DNA from: Trebouxia sp. TZW2008
Lineage: Eukaryota > Chlorophyta > Trebouxiophyceae > Trebouxiales > Trebouxiaceae
Reading direction: 5' to 3'
Length of the DNA stretch: 64,000 nt
Assembly: GCA_002118135.1 (NCBI GenBank)
Contig: BDIU01000036.1
Span: 124,001-188,000 of the forward strand
This document shows positions 51,901-63,900 of the stretch, piece by piece (the stretch's first letter is position 1; every line of letters begins with the position of its first letter). The translations under genes were made by a program, and so were the position numbers. The notes under the pieces were generated by a model that worked only from the letters and a program-made list of their open reading frames with translations, was not told where the DNA came from and did not search any database.

Positions 51901-54900
51901 ACTCCTAGCAAGTCCCACTACACTTTCAATCTGAGGGACTTTGCTAGGGTCATTCAGGTCTGTCGACACTGCAACGTATCAAAGGAAAGCTTGCATAGCT
52001 TTCTAAGCAACAGGTCACTGATCTATCCTGACACCAGTCATACATTGCTCACTGAAGTAGAATGCCAGCCTCTGCACAGGTGGTGCCCTATATAAACTTG
52101 GCTACAGCCATCTGCTGCTGCCAATGCTGTAAGTGCTTTTGAGTCTGAAACCAGTTTCCACATTGGTACGTCAAACATGCAGGGTGTGATGATGCTGCCA
52201 GCCTCTGCGCTGCCTGCTCAAGGGGCTGAGTTTGTATACAAGCGGTTGTGGGTGCATGAAGTCTTCCGCGTCTTCTATGACCGCCTTGTGGATGACAATG
52301 ACCGGCTGTGGCTGCTGCAGCAGGTGAGCTTATGCTGTTGCACACTGATGACACCAACAGCAGCACAGCTTCCGCCTCATTGCTACACTGCATGCACAGC
52401 TCATGGGACTTGTGGACACCTGTCTACCTGATACAGCACAAGTTGAATGTGCTTGTGTGAGACGATCGGCACCTTGTCATGTTTGATGTGCAGCAACACT
52501 ACATGCCTGCCAGTGTCATGGTTTGCTGAAGTAGCGTTCAAGGGCAGAGAAAGAGTGAATGCACTGTCACTGTAGGCCAAGACCACCACTGCTGCTCATC
52601 TGGCAGAAGACTTTGATGGCTTGATGAAAAGGGTGGCTAATGACAGCAGCACTACAATCAGCTGTGAAGACATGCGCAATTGCTTCTTTGGGAACTATGC
52701 TGACAGCAGCAAGGCTCCGGAGGAGAGGAGTTATGCCGAGGTGGTAGATGTGCCAGCTCTCATCAGCACAATGGAAGGCTACCTTGTGGACCACAATGGT
52801 AAGACAGACCTCTTGCTTGGGATTTCGAATGTGTTCCATCTGCATCTCTGTTGCTCCCGTGCTTCTTGCTGACCGACCTTGGCAGCAAACTCAGCATAGG
52901 AACAAGTTTGGCACTACGCTCAGCATAGATCTATTGGCGCTTTTGTGATGTTGATATGATCATTGAGGTTATCTGCTGGTGTGTGAGGATCCTAGCTTTG
53001 GAAGCGATACAGGCATTGAACACAAACGTTAGGCAACTTTGCATGCTGAGCAGAACCAAGCTGCCTAAGAGTGGGTCACAAGCATTTGGGCATGCAAAGC
53101 AGCTTGGGTAAGCAAAGCTGGCTGTGCAGGCATGAGCAAGAGACCCATGAACCTGGCCATGTTCCTGTTTGCTGTGGAGCATGTCAGCCGCATCTGCCGT
53201 GTGCTGAGCCAGCCAGGGGGCAACATGCTGCTGGTGGGGCTGGGCGGCAGCGGGCGACAGAGCTTGGCCCGCCTGGCTGCCTTCATCTGCGGCATGGAGG
53301 TCTTGCAGGTGAGGCATGCTGCCTGCTGGTATCAGGAGTGGCCATGAGAATTCTCACTTGAACATGTGGTTCTCATTGGCCATACTGATGCCACCTTGAC
53401 CATCATTCCATGCCACAAAAGGGAGACGGATGCTTGCTTAGTCAGCGTCTTCCCAACCAAAGGTCTCTTGTCAGATCAGCCCTGATTGTTCTAATTGCCA
53501 TTCGGCATTTGGAATGGTACACAAAGGCAAGCAAATTGGTCAAACCTGCACAGATCTCTGTCATCAGATCAGTTCTCGTTGTAGTCAACACCAGCAGGCT
53601 TCCAACTTGGTAGTTGCCAACAGGAAAGATTGTCAGATGATTGGTGACGGGGTTCCAAGCTGGTCAGCACAGCTTACATGCTCATGCACGCTACATGAAT
53701 GCCATGCAATGCACTTTATCAAAATACAGGCTCCAACGCAGGGCTTGCAGGCGTCAGAAGTCTGTCAGGCTTTGGAGCGTCAACAGCATGTCTTGCCCTG
53801 CAGGTGGAGATTTCCAAGAGTTATGGCAAGGTGGAGTGGAGGGAGGATCTGAAGCGCATCCTACGTCGGGCTGGAGGGGAGGCCAAAAACACCGTCTTCC
53901 TGTTCAGCGACACCCAGATAAAAAATGAGGCGTTTGTGGAGGACATCAACAACTTGCTGAACAGTGGAGAAGTGCCCAATATGTTCCCTACAGATGAGAA
54001 AATGCAGGTATGCTTGCAACTCAAATCTTGCAGCTTGTGATGTCAGTGCACAAGATAAGTTGCACTTGAGGGCATTCCCTCATGTTTGAAGCCTCTGCAT
54101 CATTCTAGCAATGTCCTTGGGACAGGGCCTCAAGTGCTCCCAAGGTACAAAGTCTCACATCAGCTTGCAGCGTGTTGCTACAACAGCACTTGCAGACATT
54201 GTAGTGATACATGCAGCAGGCACTGTTACTCCTGTTTGCAGCTGTTGGAGATGGTGCGGCCAGCAGCAAGCAAGCTGGGGCTGGAGAGCCCTGTGGAGCT
54301 GTGGAGCTACTTTGTGCAGCAGTGCAAGCTGCGCCTGCATGTGGTGCTGTGTCTGAGCCCCATTGGCAGCGCCTTCCGAGACCGCCTGCGACAGAACCCC
54401 TCCCTGGTCAATTGCTGCACCATTGACTGGTTCCAGGTACTCTGCCTTGTTGATGTAATGGCTACCTTTGTTGCCAAGATGAGCAACATTAGTCAAATTG
54501 TCCTAGAAGTATCACTGCAGGCAGCATGTAGTGATAGGTGCTGCTTCACAAAGAGAATGTGCTCAAACTAGGTGTCCTTATGCCAAAACATCACTGTACC
54601 AATCTGTGCCTGCGTATCTTGAGACCGCCCTGCAACGCATGACATGCTCAAGCCCACACGTTATGAGTGGGTCTTGCTGCAGAGGCTGCATGTTGCGGCA
54701 GAAACACTCTGCCTCAGCTGTAGAAAACAAACTGCAGCAGATCTGCCATTCATTTGGAGATGCTGGATCCGAATCGCCGCATTGGTGAGAGGGGTGCTTG
54801 TCATGCAGGTGTGGCCAAAAGATGCCCTGGAGGCAGTAGCCTACAAGTTCCTGAAAGAAATGGATCTGGAGGATGCCACCAGGGGCAAGCTTGTTGAGCT

Positions 54901-57900
54901 TTGTCAGTCTGTACACAGAAAGGCAAGTATTGCTTGCTCATGTGTGTGCTGCACACATCTCTCAAGTATCTCCTATTGCCTTGGCTTATGCCTTGTACAC
55001 TGCGTCTTACACCAAGCAAGAGCAATGTGTTGCTGGACGACTGGGCTGTTCTGAGACTTTGCAACCTTGACAGCACTCGGCATTGCTGCTTGCTGAAGCA
55101 TCTTGACAAGGACATTCTTAAGCTGTCAAGCGGTTGTCAAAAGGGTGTCCAGGAGCCATGGCCTCAGGGTCTTGTCTTTGCAGATGCGTGGTGTCTCAGA
55201 GGACTTCAAAGCTGAGCTTGGGCGAGCCAACTATGTGACTCCAACATCTTACCTAGAGCTGATCACCATGTTCCAGCGCTTGGTCACAGCCAAGCGAGTG
55301 GAAAACCAGAAGACCCTCAGCAGATACACAGTGGGCCTGGACAAGCTGCAAAGCAGCGCGCAACAAGTTGCTGGCATGCAGCAAGAGCTGAAGGTCAGTG
55401 CATGCTCTGCTCCAAATTTTCATGGTAGTTGCCTCAGCATGCATACACACTGCAAGCAATTGTAAGCCTAAGGCCCCACGCCTGTGTGATCTGTTTGCTC
55501 AGTGCGTCAGTCTGTGACTTTAACACAGCTTGATGGATTGTTTGCGGGGTTGTGCTGGTGCGCAAGCTCAAGATAGGTGCCATCAACATCTCTGCTGTCG
55601 TTGCAGGACTTGCAACCTCAGCTGATCAAGACAGTGAAGGAGGTGGAGGCGCTGATGGTGCGCATTGCCAAGGAGAAGGCTGAGGTGGTGCAGCCCAAGG
55701 CAGCAGCTGTGGGAGTGGATGAGGCGGCTGCCCAAGCCAAGGTATCTTAGGGCAACAAAGAAAACCTTCAGTGATGCAGTACAGTCTGAAGGAGCTCTAC
55801 TCAGCATGATGATGCTTGCAGCCCATACACAGCATAACAGGTGCACATATGTAGCATGGGTCAGTCTTTACGAGACACAATGTAGGACTGACTGTGTGGT
55901 AATTGACAGCTTAACACCAATGCTGAGCTTGGCGCTACAATCTACTGCATACAACGCCCATTGTGATCTGCTTGGGACAGCCAGCAAGCAATGCATGTCA
56001 AGCATGTTTCCAGCATTGCTGTTGTCTGCTGCAGGCTGATGTAGCGCGCAAGATCAAGGAGGAGTGTGAGGCAGAGCTGGCAGTGGCCATGCCCATCTTG
56101 GAGGACGCCTTAGCTGCGCTGGACACCATCAAAGAGGCCGACATCACTTACATCCGCAAACTGGGCAACCCACCTGCTGCCATCAAGCTTGTGATGGAGG
56201 TGATGTTGCCTTATTCAGGCGCTTGATACACAACACTGCTGGCCTTGAATCTGCTTGACTGTTTGACTAGCATACCTTTCACGAAGGACACAGCGCTCAG
56301 CTTCAGGCAATTTCTGTTGCTGGCAAAGCTCATTCATACAGCAGACGCGGCACACTCTTGTGCTAAGCAGATGGCCTTGCTTACTTGCATGATAGCTAAC
56401 ACAGGCCGGCAGCTTAGCGTGCCAATTTGGTCACACCACAATCTGTCAAGAGCATAACCAAAACGTCACAGCTAACTCATGATCAAGCCCCTGTCTGGTG
56501 AGCACTTGCAGATGCTTGTACATTGTTTCAGGGAGCTTGATTGGCTCAGTATGTGTGCAGGCAGTGTGTGTGATCTTGGATGTGAAGCCAGCCAAGGCAA
56601 AGGATGAGGCAGGCAAGCCCATCAATGATTACTGGAAGCCTTCAGTGGCCCTCCTGAATGAGAAGGACTTCTTGAACAAGCTCAAGTCCTACGACAAGGA
56701 CAACATCAACCCCAAGTTGATTGAGAAGATCAGGAGTGCCTACTTGACCAATGAAGGCTTCACTCCTGAGAATGCCAAGAAGGCATCGCCAGCAGCAGAG
56801 GGCATGTGCAAATGGGTGCATGCCATGTCTTCCTATGAAAAGGTGTAGAACAGCTTTAGCTTGATGCGTTGTTTCCAGTGGAAGCTGTATCTGCTGCATG
56901 TGTAGAAACATGAGCCCCTGCTTGTATTGTTGTCTGTGGTCATTGTACATGCAATTGTTGGAGTCAGGAATCATTTACACACATGGACAGGCGATGTCAC
57001 ATCGCTATGCCTATGCAGGTGGCCAAGGTGGTTGCACCAAAGAAAGCCGCCCTGAAGGAGGCAGAGGGCTCTTATGAGGAGGTCATGGTAGGCCTCAGGG
57101 CCAAGCAGGCAGAGCTCAAGGTATTGCCTGTTAGAGATTGGTGTTTTGAAAAGCTGTGCCTGATTTTGTGTCTGGTTCATGGCAAAACCACTTGCATTTG
57201 TGACAAGAGTGGCTTCTGTCTGCCACAATAGCTTGTAGTGCATGCCTCACTTCCTGTGTTCCATGGCACAGGAACTGATGGACAAGCTGGCAGCCATGGA
57301 AGCTGACCTTCAAGCAAACACAGAAAAGAAGGTCAAGCTTGAGGGTGAAGTACAGCTGTGCAGCATCAAGCTGGAACGCGCCGAAAAGCTGATAGGCGGC
57401 TTGGGCGGGGAGAAGATCCGCTGGACAGAAACAGCGCAGCGCCTGAGAGACGCCTATACGCACTTAGTTGGTGACATGATCATCTCTGCCGCCATCATTG
57501 CCTACCTCGGCCCATTCACTGCCGCCTACAGGTGGGTCTAGTCTCATGCTCATGCTGCATGGGCTGATCCTTGCTGTATCGTCAATCAATATCTCTGCGG
57601 CTTGTGAAGCATGCAGGCACAGCATCTTGATGTATGCTGTGCAGCCGTCTTGATGACACTGCACCCCATGGCATGTCTGACACAGCAGCGATGGGCAGAG
57701 TTGGAGCTTGTGCATAGTGTTGCCTAATCTTGGCATTGCTGTGCGTGCTTGCAGGCAGCGGGTGACAGCAGACTTCATTGTCCTGTGTGACCAGCTCAGC
57801 ATTGCTCACACCTCCAACTTCTCACTCAATGCCATTCTGGGTGAGCCAGTGAAGGTGCGGGACTGGCTGCTGGCAGGCCTGCCCAATGACTCCTTGTCTA

Positions 57901-60900
57901 TTGACAACGCAATTGTGGTGGCCAATGCTCGGCGGTGGCCTCTCATGATTGACCCTCAGGGTCAGGCTAACAAGTGGATCAAGAATCTGGAGCGCAGCTC
58001 CAACCTGCAGGTGATCCTGCCACCCTGCTCTTCTCGCACTCACTTGTGACATCACATGTGATGTGATGACACTAGTTGGGGACGCAGTTATTGTGAGGAC
58101 CCTGACCTGTGTCCTTGTATCAACTGTGATGCCACAAGTTGAGGTGAGCAGCTCTTGCAACACTGCATGCTTTAGGTGCACTCCAGCTTGGTTCATTTGT
58201 CACATGCTTGCTGCAGAATTTTTGACACAATGAAGCATCTGAGCTTGAGATTCTCCAGACTGGCAACATTTCTAGGGCTGCACTGTGTGCCGCCTGTTGT
58301 GCGCAAAGGAAGATTGCCAAAAGGCAATCAGCAAGTGGCTCTTTTGACTGCAGGTGATCAAGCTGTCTGAGGGCGGAGAGTACCTGCGCACCCTAGAGAA
58401 CGCCATCCAATTTGGTTTGCCAGTGCTGCTAGAGAATGTAGGCGAGGAGCTGGACCCCTCTCTTGAACCCTTGCTGCTCAATCAGACCTTCAAGTCTGGA
58501 GGTCAGCCATTGTGACCTTGACTGCATCAGCTTTTACTCCTGAAACAATTCTTGTCACCTAGATTCAAGACCGTCTCTTTCACTTTTACGACTGTGAACT
58601 TGTCAAAAGCGTTGCACACTGCATTGTGTCAGAATGTCACAATGTGTCATTTTGTGTCAAACCTAAGCGTATGTTTAAGGTTATGATGACATCACAGCAG
58701 CTTTGCTTGACTATCTTATGGCATGCCCTTCTTGATAAGACTTGATTGTATCTGCAGGTGTGGACTGCATTCGGTTGGGGGATGCCACTATTGAGTACAG
58801 CGACCAATTCCGCTTCTACATCACCACCAAGCTGCGCAACCCGCACTATCTGCCTGAGGTGTCTGTCAAGGTCACCTTGCTCAACTTCATGATCACTCCA
58901 GCCGGCCTGAGTGACCAAATGCTGGGTAAGCTGCTATTTGTCTCATGCGCCTGCACACACCTGTTTGCTTGCTGGTAATGAAACTGCAAAGCGCACTAGC
59001 AGCCAAGACATGTGCAGCAGTTAGCAACAAGATGCACTCTAGAGACGTGTGAGCTGACTGCACAGCTTAGATGTTCAGCATACAGGCTGAGTGCGGAGCA
59101 CCTGAGCGTGTGCAGGAGTTGGGCTGAGCTGTGCGTCTCCGTGTACTGATGCGTGTGCGGTGTTTGGCAGCACAATGAATCCATGAATAGTCAGAGCACA
59201 GTCCAAGTAGAGAGCATTTGGGTGTGTGCAGGGGTTGTGGTGGCAAAGGAGAGGCCAGACCTGGAGGAGCAGCGCAACGAGCTGGTGGTGCAGTCTGCAG
59301 ACAACAAACGCAAGCTGAAGGAGATCGAGGACAAGATTCTGGAGGTATCACTGTAGCTCACAACAAGCTGAAATTTGCGTTTTCAACACACCAGCCGCTC
59401 ACAAGGCTTCATTTTCTGTGCTTAGGTGTTTCCTTTCACGAAACTCACATTGAGATGGGCATTTGTGAGTGAGAAAGAGTGGTATTGAGCATCTGCGTGT
59501 AACGTGACTGCCATGCTTACATGCTTTACGTGTCATGCAGATTCTGTCTGCGTCTGAGGGCAACATCCTTGAGGATGAAAGCGCCATCTCAGTCATCACT
59601 GAGGCCAAGACTCTGGGCAATGAGATCAGCCTGAAGCAGAAGGTGGCTGAGGAGACTGAGGCCCAGATTGAGGCAGCCCGCACTGCCTACAAGCCTTGTG
59701 GGGACTACACTGCCATCCTGTTTTTCTGTATCTCAGGTCAGGACCCCCTCGCAATAGTGTTGGGATGGCTTTTGCTTGTGGTCACACTCACCAGGCAGCA
59801 TACGCATGCTGTGCAAATAGTGTCCCAGCTTTGTGCAATACTACCAAGACGTGACCTTATGCTGCATGTGATGTGATCGCAGACGTGTCCTTACTGCAAA
59901 TGCTTGTCATTTTCAGCTCATGCAGCGCACAGCAACTGTGCTTTTCGACTTTGAGAGGCAAAAGCAAACGTGTGCATGCCTGTATTGTTTCAGCACGTAT
60001 ATGACTGGTATGCGATCAAGCGTTTCTGGCTTGCAGATCTGGCCAACATAGATCCCATGTACCAGTACTCGCTGCCCTGGTTTGTCAACCTGTTCAGCGC
60101 CTCCATAGCAGCAGCGGCCAAGTCTGAGGGAGTGCAAGTGCGGCTGGCCAACATCCAGGAGCACTTCACCTACGCCCTGTACTGCAATGTCTGCCGCAGT
60201 CTGTTTGAGAAGGACAAGCTGTTGTTTGCCTTCCTGCTGTGTGCCAGGATCATGAGTGCCAAGGTACGCTTACTCAGCCCTGTCTGTCTGTATTGTGCAG
60301 TGGTACAGAGGCACCCAGGGCACAGCCCTCATCTTGTTGGCACATGAGCTGACTGATGATCAATGCACACGCTGTCTTTGTGATGGAAACCACACATTTG
60401 CTGTGCAATGCATGCACTGGCTGAGTGTCTCTGCAGCTGCAATGTATACAAATGCGCAAGCGGGTTTGCACAACAGCCTTCAGCATCTGAGATCAAGTCA
60501 TGCACATACACAACTGGCAGCTGCATTTCCAATCTAGTGCATCGGCGCAGCACAAATAGCGCTGATGCCAACAGCAGAAAGGAGCAGAGATGCTGATTTG
60601 TAGCCAATAGCAAGCAAGCTAATGAAATTTGTAATGGGAGCAGGGCTTTGTGGACCCAGATGACTGGACATTCCTGCTAACTGGGGGCCTGGGTGATGCC
60701 GGCAGCCTGGCCAACCCCGCCCCTGACTGGCTGCAGGACCGCGCCTGGAAGGAGCTTGGCCGCCTCGCTCAGATGTCAGGCTTCAAGGTGACTCTCAATG
60801 CTGCCTGTCTTTTGCTTTGCTGATGCACACAATGCACCACAGCGGCGCCATGGCCATGCTGCAGTCAGGCTGTGCACACCAATGCTACATCCTTTCAAAA

Positions 60901-63900
60901 AAATGTGTTTTGGCAAGCCAGTACAGTAAGCTTTCCTTGTAGCGAGTGCTTTGGTAACCGAGAAATTTGTGCTTACATCGAATTTTTCCATACTCACAGG
61001 GACCACTGCAGTCAGAGTGCAGTGATTGGGTACCAATGGCGTTGTATTTACATCAAGATTGTCCTTACATCAAGTGTCCTTACATCAAGTGTCCTTACAA
61101 AGAGAGTTTCTTGTACTTCCTGTGAGATGAGTGAATGCTGATGGGTGGCTGAAGCCAAGAAGGTGCAAGGTTGCTACAGCTTGACCAGCCATTGCCATAG
61201 TGCAAGGTCAGCGCCTGATGCAACTGATGGCATGCAGGGTCTAACAGAGTCCTTCATCAGTGGGTCCTCGCAGTGGCGGCCGCTGTGTGACAGCCCTGAG
61301 CCTCACAAGATGCAGCTGCCACACGGCCTGCACCTCCTGCCTGCCTTCAAGAAGCTCCTCATCCTGCGATGCATCAGGCAAGTGCCTCCAGGAAGCAAGT
61401 GCCTTGATGTGTACGCAATCAGTTATATCAATTAGCAATGCCTGCAATCAGCTGACCCACAATGCAGTTGATCATCTGCTGGCACATGCCCAACCTGACG
61501 TGAGCTGCTCACGGCAAACAGCTACAGCAGCAGCATTAATATGTCTTGAGGATTGCAACTGCTTTGCAATGTTCTGCATGCACGTTCCTGCAGCAGTGTA
61601 GAATTCACAAAGTGGTTTGCAGATATCTCCGTGAGACTGCACTCAAACTTGCTTTGAACTGTGCAGGCCAGACAAGATGGTGCTAGCAGTCCAGGACTTT
61701 GTAGAGGCCCAGCTGGGACGCAAGTTTGTGGAGCCCCCAGTGTTTGACCTGAAGGCGTGCCATGCAGACTCCAGCCCGGTCACGCCCCTCATCTTTGTGC
61801 TGTCAGCGGGGTCGGACCCCACTGCTGCCCTGCTGCAGTTTGCTGCTGAGAAGGACATGTCTTCCAGGTGCTGCCCTGGCCCCTCTGCATCAGCCTATCT
61901 TGTTGACTCCTGTCTATGTACATTCACCTGGCAGACCTGCCATCTGTCTATAGGTGCCTCGCCTGCCAAACTTACCATGCTTACGTGTACAAACACCTTG
62001 CCTGGCTGGCGTTCTGTTTATACACAAGCACCTGACCCGGCCGACTTGCCATCTGTCTTTTTGCAAGCACCTCATCTGGCTGACTTGCCTGGCTGACATG
62101 CCTGACCATGGCGGGCGGCCAAATAGTCTTGAAGTTAGCCTGCACAGGCCAATCTGTGCCTTTCAAGTCAATTGCAAAGTCAACACATGCCAAAACATGT
62201 TTGTGCATGAAAGATGTGCTGCTGTGAGCGCCTGCCTATGCATAGCATATGCAGGTGAAGCATAGTGTGTTTGATAGCTGGTGCTGCTATGCAGGCTGAC
62301 CAGCATCTCTTTAGGGCAAGGGCAGGGCCCCAAGGCTGCAGCCATGATCCAAGAGGGCCTAGCCAAGGGCAACTGGGTACTCTTGCAGGTCAGTGTAATA
62401 GTGTGACAGCTGAAGATGTGCAACTACCTTTGGCACTACAGCTGCATGCAGCATAAGGCTGTCTAGTTCAGTCTGCAATCTCCTTGCAAGATACAAGTCT
62501 GCATGCATGTCTTCAGGTGGTCAAGGGCCACACACTCCCAGCACGTATTGCAGTACATGTGACGATCAATAAGTTGCGTTAGAATCAATTTTATGAAAGT
62601 TGATCACGTCATGCGGATTGTTGTGTCTTGAGTTGGTGATGCCAAACATGATGTGTGATGGTGCAGAACTGCCACCTGGCGCCCAGCTGGATGCCAGTGC
62701 TGGACAAGATGTGTGAGGAGATAGACCCTGCCACCGCTCCTGAGGACTTCAGGCTGTGGATCACTTCCTACCCCTCCCCCAAGTTCCCAGTCAACATCCT
62801 GCAGAATGGAGTCAAGATGACCAATGAGCCTCCTCAGGTACGCCACCAAATCCAAACCAACTTCACCAAGCTCAAAGCTGCGTGCGCTGTTCTCTGTGCA
62901 CCAAGCTTGTTGTGTCCATAGCTGCCATCTCGCAGCGTCTTGCATCAACAACAATCAGCGCTATTGCCATCATTTTTTCTGTTCATGGCAATGCAATGAC
63001 ATCTCGCTCTCAGGATGCTTCTTGGGAAAGAGGTTTCATCATACTGCCTAACAGTACACGCTTTCTTTTCCCTTGTCTCGTCCGTGTCTCCTTTGCTTCT
63101 AACAAGCGGCATCATGTGGCATGTGGGCTGACTGGTTTTGTGCGTCTTGCAGGGCATCAGGGGCAACATGCGGCGCAGCTACATGCAGGAGCCCCTGTCA
63201 GACTTAGAGTTCTTTGAGGGCAGCCGTCAGCCCGTGGCCTTCAAGAACCTGCTGCTGGGCATGGCCTTCTTCCATGCTCTTGTGCAGGAGCGTCGCAAGT
63301 TTGGCCCCCTGGGCTGGAACATTCCGTACGGCTTTGATGACGGGGACCAGCGCATCAGCATGCGCCAGCTCAGAATGTTCCTGGATGAAAATGAAGAGGT
63401 CTGCGCCTTGTCGAAGTCTTATTTGTTGTGCTGTGCAAATGCTTTGGCTACTCACATGTGTGTTGCTGGTCCCAGGCTCTTCATGCAAATTTGTGGAACA
63501 CATTGTGAGCAGCTGTCTGTCCTCATTGTATCTGCATGTGAGTGTATTTCACATGCTTGACGCATCAGTGAGACCTGACAGTAGGTACTTACAGCCTGCT
63601 GTTCAGCTACGCTGCCAGCAAAGCAAGTTGCATGGCCCCACTGCACTGCAAACAGCCAAGCAACACGTCCCTTTAATACATGTATGATTAGGCCAGTGCC
63701 ACTTCATTCCACAACGCATTGTAAATAGCCAAATGATTGTTTCAGTGATATGTGTACTGTTTGTCCAGGTGCCGTTTGCCGCCATACGGTACACAACAGG
63801 GGAGTGCAACTATGGCGGGCGGGTGACTGATGACAAGGACCGGCTGCTGCTGAACACACTGCTAGAGAAGTGCTGCTGCCAGGAGCTGGTCAGCATTCCC

